A stretch of DNA of 64,000 nucleotides from BRH-c54 sp965284565 (GTDB lineage: Bacteria; Bacteroidota; Bacteroidia; Flavobacteriales_E; Vicingaceae): the NCBI GenBank assembly GCA_965284565.1, contig OZ260100.1, positions 1,364,001 to 1,428,000 of the forward strand, read 5' to 3'. The notes beneath the pieces were generated by a model, which saw nothing but the letters and a program-made list of their open reading frames with translations, was not told the DNA's origin and did no database searches. The position numbers and the translations under genes were made by a program. Shown one piece after another: positions 36,341 to 46,115 of the stretch (position 1 is the first letter of the stretch; each line of letters opens with the position of its first letter).

Positions 36341-39300
36341 CACCATAAATCAACATACTATCTCCTTGGCAAATTGTACTGTCAGTATTTGATAAATAAA
36401 CTGGGTTAACAGAAAGCGTAATAGATAGCACACTGTCACAACCATTAATCGTTTGTAAACTATCATAATAGGTTCCTGCTGAAGTTTGAAATAAACCGCC
36501 TATTTGAATACTGTCTCCTTGGCATATTGATTGGTTTTGATTTGAAGAAGAAGTAGGGTAAATAGTAATATTAAAGACACTATCCTTATTACATAATTCA
36601 TTTGTAGTAGATAATGTAAGTAAGAATGTTCCGGAAGTGTCTGTAAGCCAATAAAAGCTAGGACCAGATGAATTATAAACATTTGGAATATCCCATGTAA
36701 AGGAAGTTATCGATAAATTATCCCAAGCATTGGCAATTATTGGTTCATTTTCACATAAGGTTATATTAATTAAATTGTTAGGTATATAACCATCACAATC
36801 ATATATAGTATGTTTTGTTGTATTAGTTATTATTGGCGGGTTTAAATCAAAATAAATAGCAGCATTATTTTCAATGGTTGTTCCAGGGATTAAATTAGGT
36901 TTTAAATCTATTTTGTATTTTACAAACCCTTGGCTTCCTAAAAAATCTACACCACTATCAGGTAAAAAAATATTTTCAAATTTAAATGTAATTTCACCAA
37001 AAGGATTAAGACTAGTGACTACAGAGTCTGAACTAGCCAAAACTTCCATTGTATTCCATTGTAAATTAGGATCTAATTGGTCTATTATATTAATTGTAAT
37101 AGCAGTATCATTTCCTGTGTTTTGAAACCTAATTGTATATTCTATAGTAGTTGTATTTTCGTTTATATAGCCCAAAGCATCTACTCCTATAGGATTTGAT
37201 ATTTTATCATTAGGATCATAGGAACATACAAGTATTGGATTAAGTGTATCTGATGATAGAAAAATTGTAGATTCTAAACTATCGATGACTGAAACATTTA
37301 GATAACTTGTTAATGTGTCACCTATAGTATCAGCAGGCATAATCACCTGTAAATCCATTAGATAACTTGAAAAGTGAGAAATACTGTCATAGTGCCAATA
37401 TACGTTTTGACCATTAATAGAGTCAGGAATAATAGGGCTGCCTGCAAAGATAATGCTATCATGTAGTTGAATGTGTATTACTCCAGAAGGAATTGATGTC
37501 CCAACATTTTTAACCTCTATCCAATAATTTATAGTGTCTGAACAACGTGGGAAGCCACCTATAATTTCTGCATTAATAATATCAACTATAGTGTCTGGAT
37601 AAAAACCAAAATATAAGCTGTCTCGGTAATATGGTATATTAGTATCTATCTCAACATTATAGACTGAAGAATCAGATGTTATACCCCAATATTGAAGAGG
37701 TTGAGGAATTATTTGATAAGTTTCATTTGTATCTTCAAAATTGATTAAATAATTTCCAGAAACATCCATATATGAATACTCATAATTAGGGAAAGCTGAA
37801 ATATTAAATTGATTTGTGCTTATGTCATTAGAATCTTTTATCCCATTTTGATTAAAATCAATAAATCGATAGCCTTCTATTTGATGTTTTGAAAAGACTT
37901 GATTTTTATGCCAAGATATCATCCCCCATGATTTTGCTGTTATTAAATCTTTATCACCATCTCCATCAAAATCAGCCGCATAAATAAATTTACCACTATA
38001 ATCAGGAATTGTTACAGTTTTTTGAAAATCGAACACACCATTTCCTAAATTTTCATTCCACCCTATTTTATTGTATGAAGCCGATATTACATCCATATCT
38101 CCATCTAAATCTATATCGGCAGTAATAACAGAATTAGGGCTTGGAATTGCTGTTGGAAAAACTTGTTGCGGACCAAACATGTTGCTTCCTAAATTTTCGT
38201 ACCATGCTATTTTATTATCAATAAATGATGCTGATAAAACATCTAAGTCACTATCACCATCTAGGTCTTCTAAATATACTGAGCTAGCTCCATTAGCTAA
38301 GCTAGAAATAATTTGTTGAGGACCAAAAGAACCACCTCCTAAGTTTTCATACCACGCTATCTTATCATCATAAAAAGATGAAGAGAATACATCCATATCT
38401 CCATCTCCATCTATATCTATTGAATAAACGGATGTTGGCACATTAACAGTAGTAGAAATAATTTGTTGAGGACCAAAAGAACCACCTCCTAAGTTTTCAT
38501 ACCACGCTACCTTATTATCGTTTAATGATGTTGACAATACATCTAAGTCAGTATCACCATCTAAATCGGCTGCAAAAACACAATTTGCCCCAAGAGCAGA
38601 ATCAGTAATAACCTGTTGTATTCCAAAAGAACCACCTCCTAAATTTTCATACCATGCTATTTTATTATCCTCTGTAGAGGCTGAAAGAACATCAAGAATA
38701 GTATCTCCATTAATATCTGCTGCAAAAACAGAACGAACACTATGTGCTAATAAGGAAATTAATTTTTGCCGACCAAATACGCCATTACCTAAATTTTCGT
38801 ACCATGCTATTTTATTATCTCCTTGAGAAGAAGATACAGCATCCATATCGCCATCTCCATCAATATCTGCGGCTATAACAGATGAGCCTTGGTAATTAGC
38901 ATTAGTAAAGAAATGATGTGGTTCAAAAATATTACCACTAGTATTTTTAAATGATGCTAGTTGTAAACCATCTTCAGAAGAAAAAACAATATCTAGATCT
39001 AAATCACTATCTAGATCACCAAAAAAAACACCAGTTGGGTTGTAATTTGAATATGAAACAAGAATTGGGGAGGCGAAATTTCCACCACCTACATTTTCAA
39101 TAAAATAAATTTTACCTCTATCATTAGTTCCTGCAATAACATCAAAATCACCATCATTGTCTACATCTCCTGCATTACAAACTTGTAATTCAATATCGTA
39201 TAATAATTGTTGATGTGAGCCAAAATTTCCACCACCCAAGTTTGCTCTCCAAAACAATCTATCATTTTGATAGGAGGTAGCTAATAAATCCTTAAGTCCA

Positions 39301-40061
39301 TCACCATTTAGGTCAATACCTTTTAAAGATGTAGGTTCTTTTTCTGAGCTAGAACTAGTTTGTATTTCTATGCTCGATGCAAAAGACCCCCCTCCTAAAT
39401 TTTTTATCCAAGCGTATTCATCGTTACTATTTAGGTAGTGAGTACATCCATAAACAATATCTGGTATAGTATCTCCATCAACATCAAAAACATCGAGGCA
39501 TTTTATTCCTGGAGCTGAAGAAAGTGCTACCTGCGGATTAAATATCCCACCTCCTGTATTTTCATACCAAACAACTCTATCAAAAGGATTCCCAGTACTT
39601 GCTACAAAGTCTAAGTCGCCATCAGCATCCATGTCTGTAATACTAAAAATAGTTCTATGAGCATTGTTTGGTGGTGGAGATATCGAATGCTCATTGTTAA
39701 ACTGTCCTCCAATATTTTCCACCCAAACTAAATAATAACCAGAATATACAATATCTAAATCACCGTCTCCATCAATATCTGCGGCATCAATTTGATAGCC
39801 TCCAGCAGTATCTTTTATAATTTTAAATTCATCAAAAATACCATTTCCCAGATTTTCATACCAAACAATTCGATTAACACCATAAGTTCCATAATCTTCA
39901 ATAGAGAGAATATCGTTATCCCCATCTAAATCTAAATCAACTATATTACTAGCATGAACATCATTTAAACTATTAACTGTTAAGGCTTGTTCAAAACTAA
40001 ACTGTGCAAAAAGAATATAATTTAAGTTTAATAAAACAACTATTAGTGATATTTTTTTCAT
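35745..40061 (-). CDS. T9SS type A protein with FG-GAP/VCBS repeats, 1438 aa
   Basis: The ATG at 40059-40061 begins a signal peptide (MKKISLIVVLLNLNYILFAQ). A TTG seven codons upstream overlaps a -7 element, so I do not use it. The layout is as in the downstream paralogue: about fifteen VCBS repeats (DLDLDGDNDIL, WYENLGGGSFGPQQIIS) to residue about 720, an SdrD-B-like segment and the DUF11-like module. Two 46-residue units of the type SICQGDSIQIGG...SLQTINGCDS come next, then the shared PKD-like and sorting-domain cassette. It should be secreted by T9SS and bind calcium. With the next gene it probably forms an operon. Confidence 0.9.
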   Translation of the reverse strand: MKKISLIVVLLNLNYILFAQFSFEQALTVNSLNDVHASNIVDLDLDGDNDILSIEDYGTYGVNRIVWYENLGNGIFDEFKIIKDTAGGYQIDAADIDGDGDLDIVYSGYYLVWVENIGGQFNNEHSISPPPNNAHRTIFSITDMDADGDLDFVASTGNPFDRVVWYENTGGGIFNPQVALSSAPGIKCLDVFDVDGDTIPDIVYGCTHYLNSNDEYAWIKNLGGGSFASSIEIQTSSSSEKEPTSLKGIDLNGDGLKDLLATSYQNDRLFWRANLGGGNFGSHQQLLYDIELQVCNAGDVDNDGDFDVIAGTNDRGKIYFIENVGGGNFASPILVSYSNYNPTGVFFGDLDSDLDLDIVFSSEDGLQLASFKNTSGNIFEPHHFFTNANYQGSSVIAADIDGDGDMDAVSSSQGDNKIAWYENLGNGVFGRQKLISLLAHSVRSVFAADINGDTILDVLSASTEDNKIAWYENLGGGSFGIQQVITDSALGANCVFAADLDGDTDLDVLSTSLNDNKVAWYENLGGGSFGPQQIISTTVNVPTSVYSIDIDGDGDMDVFSSSFYDDKIAWYENLGGGSFGPQQIISSLANGASSVYLEDLDGDSDLDVLSASFIDNKIAWYENLGSNMFGPQQVFPTAIPSPNSVITADIDLDGDMDVISASYNKIGWNENLGNGVFDFQKTVTIPDYSGKFIYAADFDGDGDKDLITAKSWGMISWHKNQVFSKHQIEGYRFIDFNQNGIKDSNDISTNQFNISAFPNYEYSYMDVSGNYLINFEDTNETYQIIPQPLQYWGITSDSSVYNVEIDTNIPYYRDSLYFGFYPDTIVDIINAEIIGGFPRCSDTINYWIEVKNVGTSIPSGVIHIQLHDSIIFAGSPIIPDSINGQNVYWHYDSISHFSSYLMDLQVIMPADTIGDTLTSYLNVSVIDSLESTIFLSSDTLNPILVCSYDPNDKISNPIGVDALGYINENTTTIEYTIRFQNTGNDTAITINIIDQLDPNLQWNTMEVLASSDSVVTSLNPFGEITFKFENIFLPDSGVDFLGSQGFVKYKIDLKPNLIPGTTIENNAAIYFDLNPPIITNTTKHTIYDCDGYIPNNLINITLCENEPIIANAWDNLSITSFTWDIPNVYNSSGPSFYWLTDTSGTFLLTLSTTNELCNKDSVFNITIYPTSSSNQNQSICQGDSIQIGGLFQTSAGTYYDSLQTINGCDSVLSITLSVNPVYLSNTDSTICQGDSMLIYGDYQSVAGTYYDSLQTINGCDSILSTTLTVNPLPNVTLSNFNPDTICSNGSAVALPNGSPSGGVYSGTGVNGSTFDPSIAGLGTHSVIYTYTDINSCINSDSTFITVEQCVGIDDLANDLGILTYPNPNTGLFTIQKSSELDKEVNISLLDASSRVIINKIIPKGQQKIEMDITSYSKGVYYLQLTVGKEVFVKQILKN

Positions 40062-40079
40062 AATAAACTGATTAGTAAA

Positions 40080-40087
40080 CAAAGGTA
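40080..40087 (-). promoter_or_regulatory. TAnnTTTG -7 element for the 1438-aa gene
   Basis: TACCTTTG on the minus strand lies 18 bases before the ATG at 40061. It overlaps the TTG that would start a longer protein and argues against that start. Confidence 0.5.
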
Positions 40088-40148
40088 ATTATAAAACAAT
40101 TAGTGAACACTGGATAAACCATCCTTATCCGTATTCCAACAAAACCAA

Positions 40149-40740
40149 TTAATTCTTCAATATTTTCTTAACAAAAACCTCTTTTCCAACGGTAAGTTGT
40201 AAATAATAAATTCCTTTGCTATACGAAGTAATGTCCATTTCTATTTTTTGTTGTCCTTTAGGGATTACCTTATCAATAATTATTCTTGAAGAAGCATCCA
40301 ATAAACTTATGTTGACTTCTTTATCTAACTCACTAGATTTTTCAATAGTAAACAAACCTGTGTTGGGGTTGGGATAGATTAAGATGCCTAAGTCATTTGC
40401 TAAATCATCTATGCCTACGCATTGCTCTACTGTAATAAAAGTAGAATCGCTATTGATGCAAGAATTGACATCTGTATAAGTATAAATTATACTATGAGTT
40501 CCAATTCCTGCTGTGTTAGGATCAAAAGTACCACCATTAACTCCTGTGCCGGAATATATCCCACCTGATGGTGAACCGTTTGGTAACGTAACTGCATTAC
40601 TGTTACTGCATATTGTATCAGGGTTAAAATTGGCTAGTGTAACGTTTGGTAGAGGGTTTACTGTTAATGTTGTTGATAAGACACTATCGCAACCGTTAAT
40701 TGTTTGTAGGCTATCGTAATATGTTCCTGATGTGTATTGA
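40149..40740 (-). repeat. Shared 3' cassette, copy 3 (T9SS gene cluster)
   Basis: The same segment as at 31756 and 35745, fused here to a different N-terminal propeller type. Confidence 0.8.
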
Positions 40741-42734
40741 TACGTTCCATAAATTAGAATACTGTCTCCTTGGCAAATCTCTTGATTTTGACTTGTATTA
40801 AAATTAGCGTTTAAAAACAATGTTGTAGCAAGAACACTATCACAACCTAAAATAGTCTGTAATGTATCGTAGTAAACTCCTGCTGTATTTTCATAATTAC
40901 CATAAATGAGAACACTATCTCCTTGGCAAATATTATCGTTAGTATTTGAGAAATAAACTGGGTTTACAGAAAGAGTGGTAGATAACACACTATCACAACC
41001 ATTAGTGGTTTGTAAACTATCGTAATAGTTTCCTGTTATACTTTGGTAATTACCATAAATGAGAATACTATCTCCTTGACAAATTAATTGGTTCTGATTA
41101 AATATATAAGAATCATTAATAGTTAAATTTATAGTTAAAATACTGTCGCATCCATAATGATTTAGGATTGTATCATAATAAACTCCTGAATAAATATATG
41201 ATGTATCACCGCTTGGAACAATATAGCTATCACAAGATGATGTTGAATAAGAATAATATGTTGGAATGTTTCCAGATACTGTTAAATTAATTGTTATTAT
41301 TGAGTCACATCCCTTATGATTACTTATGGTATCGATATATGTCCCACTGTTTAGATATGTAGTTTTCCCAGAAGGAGGGGTATAACTAGTGCAAGCGACA
41401 ATATTTAAAGTATCAACAGAAAATTCATTTTTGCAATCACCTACAATATACGCTGCTCCAGATCCCCCTTCATTCATAGCACCAACTATAATGTAATATT
41501 CACTTATATTTATGCCTGCCCCAAAATAATCATTGGTTGCTGTAGAATCTCTATCATTTGCAATAATTTTTTTTACCTCATTCCATGTACCTGAACTATC
41601 TTGTTTAAAAATATATGCTGCACCAGCATTATTTATGGGACTTCCATTTATAGTATCAAAATCATGACGATGGGAACCTATAATTGCTTGATTTTCAAAT
41701 ATTGATACAGAAACTCCAAATAAATCACCATTATTTCCATCTGAAGAAACTACTTTTTGTGTTTCATACCAATTGCCAGAAAGACTATCTCGTTTAAAAA
41801 AATAAGCTGCTTCTGGCTGTTCTGATGTGCCTACGAGGGCTTGGTCTTTGCTGATAGAAACCGAGATGCCAAAATAATCAATAGGTGTTCCGTCAGAAGC
41901 AGTAATTTTATTTGCAAGATTCCAAATTCCTAAACTGTCTTTTTCATAAATATATGCAGCTCCAGTCTTATTGTTTTTTCTTCGTGCTCCAACAATAATA
42001 TAATTATTATCAATATCTACAAAGTAACCATATTCATCATAATAAGCTCTATCGAATGCGACAATTTTTTGTAATTCAATCCAAGTACCATTGGTGTCTC
42101 GTTTAAATATATAAGCAGATCCAGCTTTATCTACTGGATTGTTATCATTTTCATCTGTCCTTCCATGATAAGCCCCAATAACAGCATAGTTCTCGCTTAT
42201 AGCAACAGATATACCAAAACAATCATCTGAATAAAGAAATCCTTGTGCAAAAGATCTATCTGAAGCTACAATTTTTTGAATAAAATTCCATGAGCCATAA
42301 TCATCTAGTTTATATATATAAGCAGCACCAGCCTGAGATATTGTATTATTTTCATTAGCATCTTCATCATCACCATATGCTCCTATAATTGCATACCTAC
42401 CATTAATAGATACTGAAAAACCAAAATGATCACCAGCAGATCTATAAGGTGGAACAATTTTTTTAATTTGATTCCATGAATTGTTACCATCTCTTTCATA
42501 TATGTAAGCAGAACCACTTTTTGATAAAGTATTTAATCCTAAAGAATCATGATCTTCAAACCAAGCACCAACTATAGCATATTTACCATCAATTGAAACC
42601 GACCTCCCGTATTCATCTCCCCCTTGTCTATCCGAAGCAATTATTTTTTGAACGTCATCAAAATCTTGGGAATAGATCTTTTGAGTGAAGAATAATGAAA
42701 TAATTAAAAATAATATAACAAAGATTTTATTCAT
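40149..42734 (-). CDS. T9SS type A protein with integrin-alpha-like FG-GAP repeats, 861 aa
   Basis: A signal peptide (cut after QKIYSQ, 22) is followed by seven FG-GAP repeats of about 60 residues to about residue 430 (YGRSVSIDGKYAIVGAW, GSAYIYERD..G.W). They should close a seven-bladed propeller. After CKNEFSV there are five or so 45-residue units with CDSI/TINLT or CQGDSILIYG motifs, and then the shared PKD-like part and the type A sorting domain (ILIYPNPNTGLFTIE, KEVFVKKILKN). Its propeller belongs to a different subfamily from those of its two downstream neighbours, yet the 3' end is the same cassette. Confidence 0.9.
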   Translation of the reverse strand: MNKIFVILFLIISLFFTQKIYSQDFDDVQKIIASDRQGGDEYGRSVSIDGKYAIVGAWFEDHDSLGLNTLSKSGSAYIYERDGNNSWNQIKKIVPPYRSAGDHFGFSVSINGRYAIIGAYGDDEDANENNTISQAGAAYIYKLDDYGSWNFIQKIVASDRSFAQGFLYSDDCFGISVAISENYAVIGAYHGRTDENDNNPVDKAGSAYIFKRDTNGTWIELQKIVAFDRAYYDEYGYFVDIDNNYIIVGARRKNNKTGAAYIYEKDSLGIWNLANKITASDGTPIDYFGISVSISKDQALVGTSEQPEAAYFFKRDSLSGNWYETQKVVSSDGNNGDLFGVSVSIFENQAIIGSHRHDFDTINGSPINNAGAAYIFKQDSSGTWNEVKKIIANDRDSTATNDYFGAGINISEYYIIVGAMNEGGSGAAYIVGDCKNEFSVDTLNIVACTSYTPPSGKTTYLNSGTYIDTISNHKGCDSIITINLTVSGNIPTYYSYSTSSCDSYIVPSGDTSYIYSGVYYDTILNHYGCDSILTINLTINDSYIFNQNQLICQGDSILIYGNYQSITGNYYDSLQTTNGCDSVLSTTLSVNPVYFSNTNDNICQGDSVLIYGNYENTAGVYYDTLQTILGCDSVLATTLFLNANFNTSQNQEICQGDSILIYGTYQYTSGTYYDSLQTINGCDSVLSTTLTVNPLPNVTLANFNPDTICSNSNAVTLPNGSPSGGIYSGTGVNGGTFDPNTAGIGTHSIIYTYTDVNSCINSDSTFITVEQCVGIDDLANDLGILIYPNPNTGLFTIEKSSELDKEVNISLLDASSRIIIDKVIPKGQQKIEMDITSYSKGIYYLQLTVGKEVFVKKILKN

Positions 42735-42810
42735 TTTTTAATGTTGAAGATTAAATCTGATAATTCAATTTATTCTGATATGAAATATTAAAATAAACTC
42801 ATTAATTGAT

Positions 42811-42843
42811 CAAAAGTAACTATAAAATATTTATTCCAACAAA
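42811..42843 (-). promoter_or_regulatory. Complete promoter for the 861-aa gene
   Basis: On the minus strand TTTG (42843-42840) is followed after 21 bases by TACTTTTG (42818-42811). This is the full Bacteroidota -33/-7 arrangement, with a leader of about 75 bases. Confidence 0.6.
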
Positions 42844-42942
42844 TAAAACTGCTGTATCAATGCTTCTGCTGCTCTATTCAGTTAAAAAAACACCTTTAAT
42901 TGTATACTTATTTTTGTGTTTTAAGATACACCAAAATAAAAT

Positions 42943-42970
42943 CACTGTGTCCTCTGTACCTCTATGGTAA
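42943..42970. repeat. TGTGTCCTCTGTACCTCTATGG-type intergenic word
   Basis: The stretch beginning CACTGTGTCCTCTGTACC and ending TCTATGGTAA has an 8-10 base quasi-periodicity. From memory, similar words (ctctgtgtcctctgtgcctctgtggt) are found between genes in many unrelated bacteria. It lies just upstream of the oxidoreductase promoter. Confidence 0.4.
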
Positions 42971-42982
42971 AATAGAAATTAA

Positions 42983-42990
42983 TACCTTTG
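42983..42990 (+). promoter_or_regulatory. TAnnTTTG -7 element for the oxidoreductase gene
   Basis: TACCTTTG lies 24 bases upstream of the ATG at 43015. Confidence 0.5.
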
Positions 42991-43014
42991 CATTTTTGCC
43001 GTTAAATAATAAAC

Positions 43015-43548
43015 ATGACAAAAACCTTACTCATACTAGCACATCCGCACTTGCAAAAGTCCATTAGAAATAAACTGATTGCGGAAGAATTGGCTAATGA
43101 AAATAAGCTCGAAATACGAGATTTAACAGCTCTTTATCCTAATTACAACATCAACGTAACTGAAGAGCAAAAAAAGCTAGTAGAAGCTGATACCATCGTT
43201 TTTCAATACCCTTTGTATTGGTATAGTGTTCCTCCAATTCTCAAATTATGGATAGATGAAGTGTTTACCTATGGTTTTGCTTTTGGCAAAGGAAATTACC
43301 AATTAGAAGGCAAAAAAATAGTAGTTTCTTGTACCATTGGAAGTAATGAAGACATTTATCCTGCTGAAACATTAGAAAAAATATTTTTCCCATTTCAAGG
43401 ATTGGCTGACTATTGTAAAATGGATTATTTTGCTGAAGTAATCTCTTTTGGAGAGGTTCATGTTCCCGGAGAACCAAAAAGCGGCTTGGAAAATTCAGCC
43501 AAAAAACATGCAGAAAAGTTACGTCATTTATTACGTTCGGTAACGTAA
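43015..43548 (+). CDS. NAD(P)H-dependent oxidoreductase, flavodoxin fold (KefF/MdaB type)
   Basis: 177 residues with the flavodoxin-like quinone reductase pattern: LILAHPHLQKS (FMN phosphate loop), IRDLTALYPNYNINV, FQYPLYWYSVPPILKLWIDEV and FAFGKGNYQLEGKK. It should carry FMN and reduce quinones with NAD(P)H in the cytoplasm. It is closest to the KefF family, but no KefC-like potassium channel gene is nearby. Its last 25 bases overlap the 3' end of the convergent polyprenyl synthase gene. Confidence 0.88.
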   Translation: MTKTLLILAHPHLQKSIRNKLIAEELANENKLEIRDLTALYPNYNINVTEEQKKLVEADTIVFQYPLYWYSVPPILKLWIDEVFTYGFAFGKGNYQLEGKKIVVSCTIGSNEDIYPAETLEKIFFPFQGLADYCKMDYFAEVISFGEVHVPGEPKSGLENSAKKHAEKLRHLLRSVT

Positions 43549-44501
43549 ACAACTAGTTTTTTTAAGCTCTCAACTGCTTCGTTTTGTTCCAACTCATCTA
43601 ATATGGCTAAAGCTTTATTTTTGTAATCGTACATGGCTTTTTGGGTATAGGTAATCCCTCCATACTGAACAACTAAAGCAATTACTTCTTTCACTTTTTT
43701 TCTGTTTTCATTATCGTGTTTAATAGTAGAAATAATGAATTTTTTATCTTTTTCTGAAGCAACTCCCAAAGTATAAATAAGTGGAAGCGTCATTTTCTTT
43801 TCTTTAATATCTATTCCCGTTGGTTTGCCAATTTCTTCTGAGCTTCCACCATAATCAAACAAATCATCTTTAATCTGAAAAGCTATACCAGTATATTCGC
43901 CAAACAAACGCATTTTTTCAATGTTCTCTTTGCTTTCTCCAACAGAATTAGCTCCAGAAGCACAGCAAGAAGCAATTAATGTTGCTGTTTTTTGTCGGAT
44001 AATGTCATAATACACCTCTTCGGTAATGTCTAGCTTTCTGGCTTTTTCTATTTGTAATAATTCGCCTTCACTCATCTCTCTCACAGAATTGGACATGATA
44101 CGTAACAATTCAAATTCATCATACTCTACTGCTAACAATAATCCTTTAGAAAGTAAATAATCTCCCACTAAAACAGCAATTTTATTTTTCCAAAGGGCAT
44201 TGATGGAGAAAAAACCTCTTCTTTTATTAGCATCATCCACCACATCATCATGAACTAAAGTTGCAGTGTGCAAAAGCTCTATCATAGAAGCTGCTCTATA
44301 GGTAGATTCTGTGGTTTCACCAAAAACTTTTGCAGAAAGAAAAACAAACATCGGACGCATTTGCTTGCCTTTTCTTTTGATGATGTAGTTCATTATTCTG
44401 TCGAGCAGCGAAACACGACTTTTCATAAACGCCCTAAAACGAGGTTCAAACTCTTCGAGTTCTGTTTGGATAGGTTTTTTTATGGTGTTAACTACAGACA
44501 A
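43524..44501 (-). CDS. ispB: Polyprenyl diphosphate synthase (IspB type)
   Basis: 325 residues of the trans-prenyltransferase family. The first Asp-rich motif is DDVVDDANKRRG (DDxxD) and the second is KDDLFDYGG; the usual GKQMRP and MIELLHTATLVHDD segments are present. It makes the long isoprenoid tail of menaquinone. The start is a TTG at 44501: an in-frame stop lies directly upstream, and the N-terminus MSVVNTIKKPIQTELEEFE resembles the normal start of Bacteroidota homologues. The leader has a 5-bp hairpin GCAAT/ATTGC. A later ATG at residue 26 would lose conserved sequence. Confidence 0.93.
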   Translation of the reverse strand: MSVVNTIKKPIQTELEEFEPRFRAFMKSRVSLLDRIMNYIIKRKGKQMRPMFVFLSAKVFGETTESTYRAASMIELLHTATLVHDDVVDDANKRRGFFSINALWKNKIAVLVGDYLLSKGLLLAVEYDEFELLRIMSNSVREMSEGELLQIEKARKLDITEEVYYDIIRQKTATLIASCCASGANSVGESKENIEKMRLFGEYTGIAFQIKDDLFDYGGSSEEIGKPTGIDIKEKKMTLPLIYTLGVASEKDKKFIISTIKHDNENRKKVKEVIALVVQYGGITYTQKAMYDYKNKALAILDELEQNEAVESLKKLVVYVTERNK

Positions 44502-44523
44502 TTAAAGCAATTTTTATTGCGAA

Positions 44524-44531
44524 CAAAATTA
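44524..44531 (-). promoter_or_regulatory. TAnnTTTG -7 element for ispB
   Basis: TAATTTTG on the minus strand is 22 bases upstream of the TTG start codon at 44501, which supports that start. Confidence 0.5.
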
Positions 44532-44568
44532 CAGAATAATGAACAAGTCAACACTAAACAAGTCATGA

Positions 44569-45996
44569 TTATTCAAGCGTACTTTTTTGTTGCATTAAGG
44601 CTTCAATTTCTTCAATTTTTCGAGGAGCTTTTGCTGAAAGATTTTCCGGTTCACCATCGGTGATCAAAATATCATCTTCAATTCTAACACCAATGTTCCA
44701 CCATTTTGGATCGCAATCCGAGCCTTCAGGAATATAAATTCCCGGCTCCACAGTAATTACATTCCCGGGCGTAAGTGGTCCGTATAAACCTGCATCGTGT
44801 ACATCTAACCCCAAATAATGCGAAGTACCGTGCATAAAGTATTTTCTTACTTGATATTTTTTTTCAATAATGCCCAATTCAACTAATTTGGTAGCTATTA
44901 TTTCCGTAGCAATATTGTGCGGATCCCAAAACTTATTGCCTTTTACACATGCTTTAATGGCTGCTTCTTGAGCTGCTAAAACGGTATTATAAATTATTTT
45001 CTGCTCTTCAGAAAACTTACCATTTGCTGGAATGGTTCGAGTAACATCAGCCGTATACCCTCTGTATTCTGCACCAACATCGCTTACCAACAAGTCATTT
45101 TCGCCCAACATTTTTCTGTTGGTAGTGTAATGTAAAACACAAGAATTTTCGCCACTTCCTAAAATAGAAGGAAATCCAGGATGCTCGGCTCCATTTTTCT
45201 TAAAAAAATATTCAATAATGGCTTCCGATTGATATTCTTTCATGCCAGGTTTAAGATTTTTCATTAATTCAATTTGAGCATCACATGTGATTTCAATGGC
45301 TTTTCGCAACAAAACAATTTCTTCTTCAGATTTTATTTGTCTTAACGAAGCCATGATGGTAACTAACTTCATGTGGTCAATTTTATCGCTTGCTTTTTGT
45401 GTTTTCAGTTCAAATTGCTGAATAAGAGAAGCAAGGTCATCTGTTTCTTTGGTGTTTCTTACATCTTGAGGTAAAGGAAAAGACAAAATATGCTCAAACG
45501 TTTCAAATTCGGTTTCAAAGCTTGAAAAACCTGACCCTTCGTAAGCTGTTCTCATTTTGAGAAATTCAGTAGCTCCTTTTACTCCTAATCTTTTACCTGT
45601 CCATACTTCATTAGATTCATCTCTTTTTTGAAGAAAAACTATTTCATCAGTAGTTACACCATTACCAAATCTTTGTTCTTCTTTAAAAATAATAAGCACC
45701 GCATGAGGTTCTCTTAAACCTGATAAATAATAAAAATTAGGATCTTGATGGTACTCAAAATCTACATCATTAGAACGATTTCTTACCGGATTAGCAAAAA
45801 ATATAGCCACAGAATTATTAGGCATAGCTTTTCTAAGTGCTTGTCTGTTTTTGGCAAAAAACTCTGCAGGAAGCAAATCTTCATCATAAGCATATTGTTC
45901 TTCTTGCTGTTTTGGTAAATCAATGTTATTAGGAATTTCTTGAGCATCAAGTACATTGAACGAAATCAGTATAAAAAGAAATGGAAGTATTTTCAT
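44569..45996 (-). CDS. pepP: Exported aminopeptidase P (M24B)
   Basis: 475 residues. An N-terminal signal peptide (MKILPFLFILISFNVLDAQ) indicates that the enzyme is exported, unlike E. coli PepP. The N-terminal domain has DFEYHQDPNFYYLSGLREPHAVLII. The pita-bread catalytic domain shows all five metal-site residues: Asp in SDVGAEY, Asp in TADVTRTIP, His in MHGTSHYLGLDVHDAG, Glu in TVEPGIYIPEG and Glu in GVRIEDDILIT. It removes an N-terminal residue preceding proline, using two manganese ions. It is followed, 67 bases on, by ispB with its own promoter. Confidence 0.93.
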   Translation of the reverse strand: MKILPFLFILISFNVLDAQEIPNNIDLPKQQEEQYAYDEDLLPAEFFAKNRQALRKAMPNNSVAIFFANPVRNRSNDVDFEYHQDPNFYYLSGLREPHAVLIIFKEEQRFGNGVTTDEIVFLQKRDESNEVWTGKRLGVKGATEFLKMRTAYEGSGFSSFETEFETFEHILSFPLPQDVRNTKETDDLASLIQQFELKTQKASDKIDHMKLVTIMASLRQIKSEEEIVLLRKAIEITCDAQIELMKNLKPGMKEYQSEAIIEYFFKKNGAEHPGFPSILGSGENSCVLHYTTNRKMLGENDLLVSDVGAEYRGYTADVTRTIPANGKFSEEQKIIYNTVLAAQEAAIKACVKGNKFWDPHNIATEIIATKLVELGIIEKKYQVRKYFMHGTSHYLGLDVHDAGLYGPLTPGNVITVEPGIYIPEGSDCDPKWWNIGVRIEDDILITDGEPENLSAKAPRKIEEIEALMQQKSTLE

Positions 45997-46056
45997 AATG
46001 GACTATTTAATTAAATGAAGTGTAAAATATTCAACAATTGAGCCTAAATTTTAGCA

Positions 46057-46091
46057 AAAAAAAACGTTGCTACTAAAGTAACAACGTTTTT
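46057..46091 (-). terminator. Intrinsic terminator after rpmB
   Basis: On the minus strand AACGTTGTTAC and GTAGCAACGTT pair with one mismatch around a short loop, followed by a run of T. Confidence 0.85.
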
Positions 46092-46115
46092 AATATCAAT
46101 AAAGGATTTTATAAA

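Noticed and set aside
43524..43548. Convergent 25-base overlap as a possible antisense control element
   Set aside because: Short 3' overlaps between convergent genes are common and nothing structured is present there.
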